From: Crotalaria pallida
Lineage: Eukaryota > Streptophyta > Magnoliopsida > Fabales > Fabaceae
Assembly: GCA_037953625.1 (NCBI GenBank)
Contig: CM075656.1
Location: forward strand, 75,783,001-75,847,000
Length of the DNA stretch: 64,000 nucleotides
Direction: 5' to 3'
The notes under the pieces: model-generated
What the model was told of the DNA's origin: nothing
What the model saw: the letters and a program-made list of their open reading frames with translations, nothing else
The model's database searches: none
Shown: one piece after another, positions 13,005 to 24,650 of the stretch
Position numbering within the stretch: the first letter of the stretch is position 1
Layout: each line of letters starts with the position of its first letter
Position numbers and translations under genes: made by a program

Positions 13005-13185
13005 CATTCCACTAAATTCGCCGATTCCACCAGATACTGAATTGAATAAGGGCACCCCGGATGACAGTTATCACCAAAATCCAATCTTTTGGATCACTCC
13101 ACTAAATTTGATGATTCCATAAGATATTAAATTTAATGAGGGCACCCCAGATGAAAATTATCACCAAAAATCTAATCTTTTGGCA
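13005..13185. repeat. Two-copy 90-bp tandem repeat upstream of the DENN gene
   Basis: Two adjacent copies with a 90-base period share CCACTAAATT, GGGCACCCC(G/A)GATGA and TTATCACCAAAA. A shorter third trace (TTTTGGCACCCCTTTAAA) follows. The repeat lies just upstream of the start codon, probably within a 5'UTR intron. Confidence 0.75.
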
Positions 13186-13734
13186 CCCCTTTAAATCATT
13201 AATGATACCGATAAAATTAGATATGCTTCAACGATGAAGGAATCTAAAGATTCTTCTGGGCACTAATATTTCCTTCAAAATTTGAAACTTTTCCACTCAG
13301 AGAATAATGGGCACCACCTAAATGATTCAAAAAACGAAGAAGAGAAACAATAATGAAGAGAATTACCAAATATTTCTTAATATTATAATACTATTAATGG
13401 CAAAAACAATGAGGAGAATAATAAAAATGAATCACTCAAAAACGTAAATAATAATAATGAATTGGTGTAAAGTAACGGAAACAGAACCAAGTAAATGCAG
13501 CAAGTAGGGAAACTCAAAAGCTTTTCAAAAAAATGAGGAAGAGTTCGAGTTGTTGTCCTAGGAAAGAAGAAGAAGGGAAAAAAAACATGAAATGATCGAG
13601 GAACGTACATGTATGAAGGTAGTATGTACCTTGGTTTTTGGTTTTGGTTTTGATCGTTTAATGAAGTTTGGATATGTTGTGTGGTGGGTAAGGCTTGGTC
13701 CTTGGTGGCGTTGAGCGCGAGAAGAGGGAGTTAC

Positions 13735-13743
13735 TATATATAG
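13735..13743 (-). promoter_or_regulatory. Candidate TATA box of the DENN gene
   Basis: Read on the minus strand, TATATATAG is followed about 30 bases later by a CA-rich leader. That leader ends in a good donor (AAG|GTACAT) near 13630. The distance to the first coding exon fits a promoter plus a spliced leader. This is inference from position and sequence only. Confidence 0.4.
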
Positions 13744-13844
13744 AGAAGAGGAGGATGGAAGAAAAAAGAAGATAGAAAGAAAGAGAGAAAGTTTATTAGT
13801 GAGTGGGAAGGATGAATGAATGGATCTTCGTTTCACGTTTGAAC

Positions 13845-15370
13845 AAACATTGAAAGAAAGACAGACAACTCATGTTAATGTTATAGTAAGAAAAAAACAA
13901 AACAAAAAAACCACATTGGAAATGGAAATAATCCGGAGTTTTTATTTTGGTCTTACTTATAATATCTTATTTCAATTTTCAATAGCATTTAATTATTTCT
14001 TTCCACAAATACCCTTATTAAGTCAACATTTTTTATATTTCCAATAATAATTTTAGGGGTAGTTTTGAAAAAATGCATCAAATTTTCACATTTTCAATGA
14101 CACTAATAACTTTAATCACTGTCCATGGTGAGAGTGAAAAAATTCAAAAGGGTCCTATAAATAGGACCGGGGAGTAGAAGATTAGACCATCCACACCATG
14201 TAACTATTTGATGAAGAAGGTTGATTACTTTTCTTTGAATTTTAAAAGAGTATTTTAATATTATAATTTTATTTTTTAAATTTTTATTAGAAATTTCATA
14301 AATATATTGTTTCATATTAATAAATAAAGGATAAATAAGATAAAAGAATAATAAATACTTTATAAAAAAATTCAAAATAATTTATAAATAAAATCAAATA
14401 ATTCTTATATAATATGATAGAAATTATAGTAAATTATAAATATGATCAAATAATTTATAGTAAATTATTGAAATTGGTAAAAATATATTTGAATTTTTTT
14501 TTTTATACGAACTCACACATTAGCTCATGTAGTGATGTAAAGTTTGAGATATAACATATGCTCTCCGTATTTGAATTTTTTTTCATTTAAATAGATCATA
14601 TGTACTATTTTATATTTCTTTTATCTTTTAATAAAAGACTCTTTTTTAGAAAATTTACCTCTATCAAGAAAAAAATAAGTATTTGATATATTTTTCAAAA
14701 TCAATCATATATAATAAAAATAAGTATTTGATATACTTTTTCAAAATCAATCATATAATTATTATTGAAATTTCAAAAAGTGTTGAATAAATAGAGTTTT
14801 CTGGAAAAAATTTAAATATCATTAAAAATTGGAATAGATTTTTATAAATAGGAAAAAATACACAACAAATCTTATACCATTAAGGAATGGATGGAGTAAT
14901 TTACCACGTTTTTTTATAAGTTAAGAATCTTTACTATTTTTCACTCTTCTTGTAAATTCTGTTTTTTTTATTAAATAATCTGACACACTTATATTTTATA
15001 CTCTATCTGCTTTTTTTTTTTTAATATAAGCACTAAATAGTTGAAGTGTTTTGGTTTTTTTTTATAAACTTTTGATTCAATTTTCAATGATATTAATTAT
15101 TTATAATTTTTACATTTATTAAAAAAATTAGTTGAGTGTATTTAATCTTCTCAAATTCATAAAAAAATCTAGCTGCTTTATGAAAATTGCATTGGAAATG
15201 AAATAAAAATTAAATGAAATTACTATTTTCTATAAATATTTTAGAAATAATTGTATTGTAAATAGAAAGTTAGTTATTTTTTTCATATTTAATAGTATCA
15301 AAATAAGCATGTCTTGTTTTTCTTAGAGTATATAATTGACTAACTTCTTTAATTTACATGCAAGTTAACT
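13845..15370. other. Very AT-rich intergenic DNA
   Basis: I see no gene. A 43-base segment (AAAAATAAGTATTTGATATA... TCAATCATATA) is directly repeated at about 14670-14712 and 14716-14758. The rest is A/T-rich sequence without long open frames. Confidence 0.5.
14670..14758. repeat. Direct repeat, two ~43-bp copies
   Basis: Both copies contain AAAAATAAGTATTTGATATA followed by TTTTCAAAATCAATCATATA, separated by three bases. There is one small indel between copies. Confidence 0.8.
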
Positions 15371-15385
15371 CCAAATACTTACTTT
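15371..15385. repeat. LINE target-site duplication, left copy
   Basis: CCAAATACTTACTTT matches the copy at 21329-21343 exactly. The last bases merge with the A tail of the element. Confidence 0.85.
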
Positions 15386-15422
15386 TTTTTTTATCATCAA
15401 CAGGGCTATCGCCCAAAGAAAC

Positions 15423-18400
15423 TTAAATTAACCGGGTAAAAGCGGTACCGTAAGCATCCTCACAAACAAGAGGAAAAAGATCACAAGGACAACTAGAAAT
15501 AAAAATACAATCAAAACCTATACCAGAGTGCCCCATATTCGCCAAAAAATCAGCGCACCTATTCGCCTCACGATAAATATGAGATACTGAAATTTGCCAT
15601 TGAAGACCCAACAGCCTTCTTATCTCCCGAACCATAGAGAAACAGTGATGGTTTGTTGCACAATGATTATTAACTAAAGTGACAGCTACCTTAGAGTCCA
15701 TTTCCACCTCAACCTTCAAAAAACCATGGTGGAGAGCAAGTCGTAGACCCCAAAGTAACCCCCACAGTTCCGCCTTGGTGGATGAACAGGAACCCAGATT
15801 ACAAGTGAAACCATACATGAATCTACCAGTAGAATCCCGAATTAATCCTCCACAAGCAGCTTGGTGCGAATTTCGGTAGAAAGAACCATCTACATTTAGT
15901 TTCACAAAATCCTCTCTGGGACACCTCCAAGAGACTAAAATCTCTTTCTTGAAAACATGATCATCACCATACAAAGAAGTAGCATCACCAATGAAGCGAG
16001 TATAAGACAGGGCTTGAATTAATATATCAGAGAGTTTAGTACGAACTTGGTTAAACACCAAATCGTTTCTACTGGACCAAATCATAGATACCAACACCCC
16101 AAAAAGAGTTGGCCAATTTTCAGTGCTGAGGCTCATATCCTTGGAGGAAAGATTCAACACAAGCCAGCTACACGTCCCAGCCGTAAAGAACCGCACCCAA
16201 GTATCCTCTTTGATCACCACATTCCAAAGCTCGCTGACTTCATCATAATCCCTTAGCATATGCAATAACGTCTCAGGCTGTTGATTGCACCGAGGACACA
16301 GATCTTGAGAACCCATCTTTCGCTTGCATCTCTCAGTGTTTGTGAGCAATCTCTCGTGAGCTATTTTCCAAAGGAGAGCACGTATGCGTTGTGGCCCTTG
16401 CCATCTCCAAACCAAATTAAACAGATAACTAATACCGGCCGCATTTTGTTGGGATGAATGCTCTTGAAGAAGAGTAGAAGTTGAAGCTATAGAAAACTCC
16501 CCATTATTTTCCTTAGCCCATGAGATCGTGTCAACTCCAGCATCCAGACAAGGCGGCATAATAGGTGCAATAATCAAAACAATATGAGGAGGAATAACCT
16601 GGTTTAACAAATCCCATCGCCATCTGCCATTGTCAACAAAGTCCGCCACCGAATGAAATCTACTCCAAGCAGGGATGACTATTCCTGGTATATGTTCAAG
16701 AGGAGGAGTACCTGGAATCCAGGCATCAAACCAAAACCGCGTTCTTTTACCATCCCCCAGGATCCAAAATGAATTATCATAAACTTTGCCACACATTCTG
16801 ACCATAGCCTTCCAAGTCATAGAAGCATTATGGCACCAAGATTCATGCAACTTGAAAATATCCTGGACTTTATATTTCGCCATCAAAGCTTTAGCCCACA
16901 GTGCCTCTGGGTTAGAAATAAGCCTCCAAACCAGCTTCATCATATACGATTCATTCACCAATCTTAGTTTTCGAAAACCAAGTCCCCCTTCCTCCTTTTG
17001 GGTACAAATCGTATCCCAAGAGATCAGGTGGCAACGTCATTTCTCACTTGTGCTTCCCCAAATGAAATTACGGCATAATTCCTCCACTTTGTCACAGACC
17101 GAGATAGGAATTGGAATAGCCTGCATGATGTAGGACGGTATGCTCATAATGCATGACTGAGCAAGAGTAATCCGCCCAGCAAAAGACAAAGTTTTCATTC
17201 TCCATCCGGAAGGCTTCTTCTTAACTTTATCAATCAAAAAATTAAAGTCCACATTGTTGCAACGTGAGGATTTTATAGGAATCCCAAGATAGGATCCAAA
17301 CTCACCAGCAACATTTATTCCCATAACCTCTCTGATTGCAGTAGCATTCCTGTCTGAAGTGTTATTTGAGAAGAACACTGTAGACTTATTATAGTTTATC
17401 ATATGCCCAGAAACAATGCAAAAAGAATCCAACAAAGACTTAATTCTTTCAGCTTGATCAACAGATGCCTCCGCAATCAAGGTAATATCATCTGCAAACA
17501 TTAGGTGGGACACCCTTGGTTCATTCCTACCAATAGTGAATGGCAGCCACTGCTGAGAATTGACACTATCATGAATAAGATGAGATAGCCGGTCCATACA
17601 AAGGACAAAGATATAGGGTGAAAGAGGATCACCCTGTCTAAGGCCACGGCCTGGAGTGAAAGGAGTAGATTGATCGCCATTCCAATTCACCTGCATAGAT
17701 AGGGAAGTGATACATGTCATTATCAACATAATAAAGGGCAAAGGAAATCCAGCTTTTTGAAGAGTGTCCTCAATAAAACACCATCAGACACGATCATAAG
17801 CTTTAGCCAAATCCAGCTTCATAACCATGAAACCCTTCTTGCCTGAGACTCTTTTGAATGAGTTAATAATCTCCTGGATAAGGATGACATTGTCAATACC
17901 TTGCCTCCCGGGGACAAAACTACATTGCGTTTCAGATATAAGCCTATCCATAAGAGGGCGCAATCTATTAGCAATAATTTTAGTTACCACCTTGTAAATA
18001 ACATTACATAAAGAGATGGGGCGGAACTCTGATATACGAGACGGCTTGCTAATCTTAGGAATAAGGGTGATCATTGTTTGGTTAACATTCATAATAGCTT
18101 CAGGATTTACAAAAACAAGTCTAACAAAGCGCAGCATTGACTCATGAATGATATGCCATTGAGACTTGAAAAAAATTGCATGCAAACCATCCAATCCCGG
18201 CGCTTTATGATTTCCCATACTAAAAAGAGCTTGTTTTACCTCAACTAGCGAAACTTCATGCAGTAAAACATTTATATCGGCAGAATCAATAGAAGGAAAG
18301 TCGGTTACCGTATGGAGACATCCTAAATGCACGTTGTCATCCTTATAAAAGTTGATAAAATAATCCCGAATCATGCTATTAATTTCACCAGGATCAAATA

Positions 18401-19345
18401 CCCAATTATTATCATCATTTAGCAAAGCCTCAACTCTATTACGCTGGCGTCTAATACAAGCAGCTTGGTGAAAGAAACGGGTGTTACGGTCATCAAGCCT
18501 GATTTTATCATTCCTAGCCATCTGGTACCAATAGGATTCCTCCTGATGCAAAATCAAGTTATAATCCTTCCACAATATCTGTTTAAGAGTAATCAGATGA
18601 GGATTGTAGGAAGTGGCTAGTTTCCTTTCAATGTCATCCAATCTATTCATTATCCTCCGCTTCCTGTAAAAAATATTTCCTAACACTTCCCTATTCCACA
18701 CTGAAATTCTATCAGTAAAATTTGAAACATTTTCAGTCCAAGAAGCAGACCTGGACCACGAGTTTTGGACCTGAACTTCGAAGTCCTTGTGTGATAACCA
18801 GGAAGAGAGAAATCTAAACGGCCTATGATACCTGACATTACCAGGGTCCAACCGAATCCATAGAGCCAAATGATCCAACAAAGGAATGGGAACATTTATG
18901 AGGGAAAACAAAGGAAAGGAGTTTCTCCAAGAAAGGTTAGCCACAGCTCTATCAAGTCTAACCTGCAACTCTCCCCTTTGCCACGTAAACTGCGGCCCCT
19001 TACAACCAATATCTGAGAGGTCACAGTCATCCAAACAAGAGAAGAATTTATGGCTTGCTGATTGATTCAAGGGCGCACCACCTCTCTTCTCATGATCATA
19101 CAGAGCTTGATTAAAATCGCCTGCCACACACCATGGAGCAGCAATACTACCACTGAGCTCCCTTAATTCATCCCACAAAATATTTCTCATGCTCTCATGG
19201 GGATTTGCATACACAACAGTAAAGAACCAGCAAATCCCATTATTTGAGCACTTTAAATGAATATAATAGTGAGAGGAACCAACAATCTGAACATCTTGAA
19301 CAACATCATTCCAGAGTACCCATATACCACCTGATTGAGCAAAAT
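15423..19345 (-). pseudogene. LINE ORF2: endonuclease-reverse transcriptase-RNase H, broken
   Basis: Read on the minus strand. The frame holds the rest of the AP-type endonuclease (SGGIWVLWND, WCVAGDFNQAL, PLLDHLALW), then reverse transcriptase (LIPKISKPSRISEFRPISLC, GLRQGDPLSPYIFVLCMD, catalytic FADD at SHLMFADDITLI). Next come the zinc-binding region (CKRKMGSQDLCPRC) and a C-terminal RNase H (LNVDGSFYRN, STKAELWGLLWGLRLAL, VEVEMDSK). Two in-frame TGA codons interrupt it, at 17784-17786 (just after KAYDRV) and 17037-17039 (after GSTSEK). The second fits a CGA to TGA change. The endonuclease start (MNALVWNCRGAGGK) lies in the inverted block and is read from the plus strand. Without the stops and inversion the protein would be about 1,340 residues, normal for plant L1. 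Confidence 0.88.
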
Positions 19346-19625
19346 GGCTCTGTTGCTGCTCCTGCAGGTAATGGCTCTCATGCTAAGGTCTGATGCTCCC
19401 TCTCTGGGAATCCTCTTTATTGTCTGTTTTATGATGAATGCTCTAGTGTGGAATTGTCGTGGTGCTGGTGGGAAGACCTTTCCTGGTATTATCCAGGATT
19501 GTAGGAAGCGTTTTCATGTTAATTTGTTAGCGATCTTGGAGCCAAGAATTAGTGGGGATCGTGCCTTAAATGTTATTAAAAAATTGAAATTTGAAAATTA
19601 TTTCCGTGTTGATGCGAACGGGTTC
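19335..19625 (+). other. Inverted internal segment of the LINE
   Basis: On the plus strand this block carries the start of ORF2: ATGAATGCTCTAGTGTGG at about 19433, translating to MNALVWNCRGAGGK and ending FRVDANGF. The continuation, SGGIWVLW, lies on the minus strand immediately left of 19335. The ORF1 body lies on the minus strand right of 19625. Flipping the block puts VDANGF next to SGGIW and restores the usual ORF1-spacer-ORF2 order, to within one base at the joints. Confidence 0.88.
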
Positions 19626-21280
19626 ATCTCTGAATCCTCCTTTGGGCATTGGATACTCATATCAGGAGGCCCCTTATTTATCTGATTAAGAAGTTGATGA
19701 ATGAACAGAACCTCCTCTTCAAATTTATGTTGAACATGCTGCTGTAAGGTATCCTCCCAAGAAGATTTCTTTCTTTGGTATTCATCCCACTCTTTATTTT
19801 GTTCGTATGAGATGAGACGCAGGATGTCTCGCTCCTGATCCTTCAACTCACTTGCTAGCTTAGTGCCAGAAGTAGAAGTCAACGATGCCTGCTCTTTGAC
19901 ATCCCCCTGGGATAAAACTTTGGGCTTCTCACTAGGCTGTGACTGCCTAATAGTAGGTTTGGGCTTAGCAGGCCCATTTTTAGACTGTTTTTGCATCTGA
20001 GATTTTTGATATTTCCGGCCCAAATCCTCAGTTCGATCAGAACCCTTTGCACGTGGATTATGTGTAACACCCACCTCCTCATTTTTCTCATGCAATAAAA
20101 CTTGGAATCTATTTGAATCCCCATCATTAACTGAGAGATTCTCTGCTCCTTTCAGGTTTCGAAATTTACGGCGAGGACGTTGCACCAACATCCACGGGCC
20201 AAACCTTCCATCCTCAGGATTCGGAGCCAAAGAGTGGGGATCACTGTCTCCGTGATTTTCGGTAACCATAACCGTAGAGATTCCATCCTGATTCTCCTTC
20301 CCAGGGAGCACGTTGGCCATCGCTCCCTCCCCATCAACCTTCTCCACGGCGGCCTTGTTCATCGTATTACGAACAGCGGTCGTCACGGCCATATCCCCCG
20401 GTGGTTGTGTAGACATAGTTTCAGGACAGGTCTCTTTTCTATGACCAAAACGCCCACAATTGAAGCATATAATATGGAGTCCCTCATACTCCAATCTGAA
20501 AGTTTCACCCATTGCTTTAATCATAGGAACAAGCTTCTTTCTTAATTCTACTTCAACGCAAATTCGTGCAAATTTTGCGCGAGAATGAATTGAGGTGTGT
20601 TCATCTATTTTCAGCATTGTACCAATACTGCTACCAACACGCCATAGGAACTTCTTATTAGAAAGTTCAATAGGGAGCTTTGGAGTTCTCACCCACACCG
20701 CAACCTTCCTTATTTCATGCTCCTCAGGTTTGAAAAAAGGACGCCAGCGCTGCACTTGAATGTAGTGATCCATAAGCTTCCATGGACCCTCAAAAAGTGC
20801 ATGATTATAATCTCCTTCATCAGAAAATTGCACCAGAAAGAACCCTTCCTTTAAATCCATAACCTTAATATCCGCCCTTAATGCCCATAACTTTTGGAGT
20901 TTAGCAACCATGAGACGAAACGCTACCCTTCGTCCTACCACATTCACTATCAAAGTCTTCCTCCAAGGCCTGCACCATTCCTCATACTCCTCAAGTGAGA
21001 CATCAATCTTTGGTTTGCTAATAAAGTCTTCACAATTATCCAGCACCTTATCCTCCTCCACCATAGGACATAGTTCCTCCTGCACCATCTGAATTATCTC
21101 CTTTGGACTGGGTTGAAAACCTTCGGTACTCATAACCACTTCTCGATATGAAGGTTTTTGTGTATGACTCTGCACCTCACTATCAATTATAACCTCTTCC
21201 ACATCATCGTTGCCATTTGTCTTGACTTTTTTTATTACTTCTTGCCTTTTGATCATCCTCCTCCGAAGAGGGGTTTGCAT
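19626..21280 (-). CDS. LINE ORF1: nucleic-acid-binding protein (DUF4283, CCHC)
   Basis: From ATG at 21280 the frame stays open for about 550 codons. Residues about 90-240 form the DUF4283 region (KTLIVNVVGRRVAF, FFLVQFSDEGDYNHALFEGP, VAVWVRTPKLPIELSNK). This is followed by a CCHC knuckle, CFNCGRFGHRKETC, then a long polar region (about 290-550) rich in K, E, S and Q. Plant L1 ORF1 proteins of this build coat the element RNA as nucleoprotein. The native end is displaced: the frame runs into an inverted segment at 19625. A 19-codon open stretch at the far end of that segment, read on the other strand, looks like the original C-terminus. Confidence 0.85.
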
Positions 21281-21328
21281 GTTCCTGCTCTGCTAGGGTT
21301 TGCATGTTCCTTGGTTTCTAAAAGTTCC

Positions 21329-21343
21329 CCAAATACTTACTTT
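21329..21343. repeat. LINE target-site duplication, right copy
   Basis: CCAAATACTTACTTT, identical to 15371-15385, lies immediately outside the 5' end of the minus-strand LINE. Confidence 0.85.
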
Positions 21344-21387
21344 AGACATGGAGGGAATAATAAATTAAAATAATAACAAACTAAGTA

Positions 21388-21650
21388 CTCCCTCCGTTCC
21401 TATATATAACACGCTTTTGATATATTTCACGTTCATTAAAAAAATTGGTTAATTTAGTTAATAATATTAAAAATGTGAATACTTTATGTGTATTTTCAAT
21501 ACTACCCTTATAGTAATATTGAGAATCTAAAACAAATGTTAATTAAATAAATGTATTTATGAAAAATAGTAATTAATTATCATTAAAAATTGATATAACA
21601 TCTTGTAATTAGGATAAAATAATTAAAAATCTCAAAATGGAGGGATGAAG
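21388..21650. mobile_element. Stowaway-like MITE
   Basis: The ends are CTCCCTCCGTTCCTATATA on the left and, reversed, CTTCATCCCTCCATTTTGA on the right, with TA on both sides (21386-21387 and 21651-21652). The element is 263 bp with no gene. The CTCCCTCCGT end is the Tc1/mariner-Stowaway signature. Confidence 0.7.
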
Positions 21651-21652
21651 TA

Positions 21653-22458
21653 CTATATTTTTAATTTTTTAAAATTATTTTAGTTCAACCAACTATAAGG
21701 ACGGTTCCTGATCTTCTATCCATGTCGCTGAAAAAAATTGACTTTTTCTTTTGACCCCCACCCATTATTCTTTGGATTCCATTTGATTTTTATGATTTTT
21801 AAAAGGCAAAAACTATTTTAATTTACTACTAATTTGTATAAGGCGGAAGAATTACCGAATATTTAAAAGCGGAAATACTCTCGCCTTTTAAGAAGCGGAA
21901 CAATTAAAATGTTGAAATTCCAAAAATGTCCCTCCATGAACCCTCCACCTCCCTTTTGTACGTGAATGAACGGAGGGACAATTTTGGTATTATAACAAAT
22001 TTTTAATGTTTCCGCCTGATGAAAGGCGGAATACTCTATTTTATTTACGACTTTGGAAATGCGAAAGATAATACGACTTGTATAAGGAGAAAATTGTTTT
22101 ATTTTGTTTACGCCTTGTTTCAAGCGAAAAAAATAATGAAGAATCAAAAACTAATGGTTGGGATTAAAAATAAAAAGTCAAAAAAAAATAATTTAAGCAC
22201 CATACTTATTTTGAGATTGACAACAAAATTTTGGGCGTTGATGCTCTTGGAAGTAGAATTTACTAAGTAGAGTACTGTGTTATATTATTAGTTCAAGTAC
22301 AACCAACTGTTTTCAACTTACGTACAATCATGGTCCTCAAGTTCCATTAATTGTGATGTGACATTTCTCCATTTCTTTCCGTGTTCTCCCTTTACAAGTT
22401 ACAGTACGAGTAGAAAATTGTACTACTCCGTTCTGTTGTGTTCTTTCGCTCCATGAAT
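21653..22458. other. Intergenic region with GGCGGAA motifs
   Basis: No gene is supported. Between about 21840 and 22035 the words GGCGGAA and AGCGGAA recur on either side of a centre, on opposite strands in part. This suggests a decayed inverted-repeat element, but I cannot set borders. Confidence 0.35.
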
Positions 22459-22466
22459 ATAAGTGG

Positions 22467-23477
22467 TAAGGGTGTAATGATCCGATCCGATCCTTAATGA
22501 ACTTTAAGGATTGGACCGATCAAATTAATGTGATCCGGTCTGTTTGGTCCAGAAGTTTTTTACATGTAAAAACCGAACCGAACCATAATGGTTTGGACTG
22601 TTTCGGTCTGGTCTGGCCTGATCCCGTCCATTTAGACCATCTTTGATTAGATTGTAAAAATTAATTAAAATAACTAAAAAAGTAAAAATTACCCAACGAA
22701 GAACTTAAGGAAGAACTGGGAACTGAGAACCAAAGGAAGCAGTTAGAGTTGAGGGCGATGGCGAGCGGAGGTAGTCACGATCTCGCGGAGGAACTTGAGA
22801 ACTGGAGGGAGAGGGAGAACGGAGGCGGTCGCTGAGGTGAAGGGAGAACCGAAGTCGGAGCGGAGGCCGATGGCGAACAGAGGCAGCAGCGATCTCGCGG
22901 AGGAGCTTGAGAACTGGGGAGAAAGAGAACGAAGGCGATCGCTGAGGTGAGGGAGAACCGAACTGGAGGGAGAGACAGAACTGGAGGGAGAACGGAACTG
23001 GAGGGAGAGAGCGCGGAGGGAGAACGAAACTAGAGGGAGACCGAACTGGAGGGAGAAAGCGCGGAGGGAGAGGCAGTACCGAGATCTTGAGGGAAGGCGG
23101 AACCGAGATCTTGATGCCACCAGTGATCGTGGCAGAACTGGAGGGCCGAGGGAGGGCAGAGGGACATGGAGATGAGAACGGAGAGAGGGAGGGAGGGAGA
23201 CGGCTAGGGTTGGAGGGTGAAAGTGAGTGAGAGATTACTGTGAGAGTGCTTAAAATTAATGTATTCTAGTTTTTTTGTTTTAATTATTAATCATATCGGT
23301 CCGGTCCGGTCCCGATGGTCTAGCAATATGTGAGACCATGGACCGGATCGTTCAAGAATGGTCCCAACTTTTTGAGACTGGACCGGACCATGAGACCGGA
23401 CCAGACTGACTTTTTCGGTCCGGTCTGGTCGGGTCCGAGCGATCTTGCGGTCTCGGACCAGATCACTCACACCCTTA
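22467..23477. mobile_element. Non-autonomous hAT element with perfect 8-bp TSD
   Basis: The 1,011-bp element starts TAAGGGTGTAATGATC and ends in the reverse complement of TAAGGGTGTGAGTGATC. It is flanked by ATAAGTGG at 22459-22466 and again at 23478-23485, the 8-bp duplication of hAT transposons. Both subterminal regions are packed with GGTCCGGTC/GACCGGACC words on both strands, as expected for transposase-binding repeats. The middle (about 22740-23230) is purine-rich with repeated GGAGGGAGA(A/G) and a ~115-bp imperfect duplication. It encodes no transposase. Confidence 0.85.
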
Positions 23478-23558
23478 ATAAGTGGATTTCTTTGTGAATT
23501 AAGAAATGTTTTACTAGTACTATATTCTCTAAAAAAATGATTTATATTAAAATTGATA

Positions 23559-24129
23559 CTCTATTTGTCTCTTAATATAAGTCACTTTTACCTAATTCAT
23601 GAAGATTAAGAAAAGTAATTACTCCCTCTGTCCATAAATATAAGACCATTTTGACACTTTTATCGTGTCCCTATTTATAAGAGTATTTGCCAATTTTCAA
23701 TAATCATTAATTACTTTTTTCCACAAATAGTCCTATTTATTTAACACTTTTTAGATTCTCAATAATATTAATAGGGGTAATTTTGAAATTATATATCAAT
23801 AGTTCGCATTTCCAATACAATTAATTAAATTATTTTACTTTCTTAATGGGCTGAAATTCCCCCAAAGGGGTCTATATTTAGGGAGAGAGAGAGTATTACT
23901 CTCAAATTTATCAAAAAATATGTTGTTATTCCAAATTTACCATTATTTAAAACTTTACAACTATATTCATTTCTCTCTCTATTGTAATTATTACCCTATC
24001 ACCCTTATGCAATTATGAGGGGTGTATTTGGAATAAACTTTTTAATACTACTTAGATATTTTAAAACGACTTATTAAAAGAGACATACATTCTACCAAAA
24101 TGATGTCCTATAATAAGGGATGAAGGGAG
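23559..24129. mobile_element. Outer Stowaway-like MITE, split by a second one
   Basis: The left end, CTCTATTTGTCTCTTAATAT, pairs with the reversed right end CTCCCTTCATCCCTTATTAT. TA flanks both sides (23557-23558 and 24130-24131). The interior contains a younger element at 23622-23893, so the host copy is about 300 bp. Confidence 0.6.
23622..23893. mobile_element. Inner Stowaway-like MITE nested in the outer copy
   Basis: The left end, CTCCCTCTGTCCATAAATAT, pairs with the reversed right end CTCTCTCTCCCTAAATATAG. It sits between TA dinucleotides. It is about 272 bp with no coding capacity. Confidence 0.65.
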
Positions 24130-24650
24130 TATTATTTAGTATATTTTTTAAATTTTTTTTTTGATATTATTAATATTTTTAAAAGTTCTAAATAAATATG
24201 AATATTTATGAAGAAAAAATTTATATGTATTATTAAAAATTAGATCAAATACTTATAATAAAAAAAATAAAAACAAAAAAGTAATATTTCATCATTCAAT
24301 TCTTATTACTATAAGCTTTACGCCTGGATTATCTTCGGTTGGGGACCATGATCAAACAAGTTTTATTTCTTTGATAATAAAATTATTTCATGCACATGAC
24401 AATAATGAAATCCTAATATATAATACTAGATAAATTAAGTTATTTACGCTCCATATTGAAGTGATTAATATAACACAAAATTTTATTCTTGAGGAAGCGA
24501 GACTAAACCAAAATAAATTAAAAAAAAACATATCAGAATAAGTTTCCTCCTTGAATTAGGAGACAAAGTCACTTATTTAAACCACTTATATTTTAACACC
24601 TGGATAATTTAATTTTTTATTATGTTTACTTATTACAATTCCTTCTTCTT

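Larger units (their letters stand above)
15384..21328 (-). mobile_element. Full-length L1-type LINE retrotransposon, internally rearranged
   Basis: The element is about 5.95 kb on the minus strand. It has a short 5' leader, ORF1 (DUF4283 plus CCHC knuckle), ORF2 (endonuclease, reverse transcriptase, zinc-binding region, RNase H), a short 3' tail and a 10-base A tail (15384-15393 read in reverse). Both sides carry CCAAATACTTACTTT (15371-15385 and 21329-21343), a 15-bp target duplication overlapping the A tail. These traits define a complete L1-clade insertion. ORF2 has two TGA stops, and a ~291-bp block at the ORF1/ORF2 junction is inverted, so this copy cannot move by itself. Confidence 0.92.

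Noticed and set aside
13383..13836. Phe/Ser/Leu-rich frames on the minus strand
   Set aside because: This is the pyrimidine-rich leader and promoter region of the DENN gene, which gives such frames by composition.
19335..19625. Twin-priming as the cause of the LINE inversion
   Set aside because: Twin priming inverts the 5' part of a new insertion, but here ORF1, on the 5' side, is still in native orientation with an intact target duplication.
19335..19685. Separate plus-strand gene encoding a 116-residue endonuclease-like protein
   Set aside because: It is the inverted start of the LINE ORF2; its continuation is on the minus strand next to it.
22743..23120. 125-codon Ser/Arg/Leu-rich frame on the minus strand
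   Set aside because: It lies inside the hAT element and is the shadow of a purine-rich repeat.
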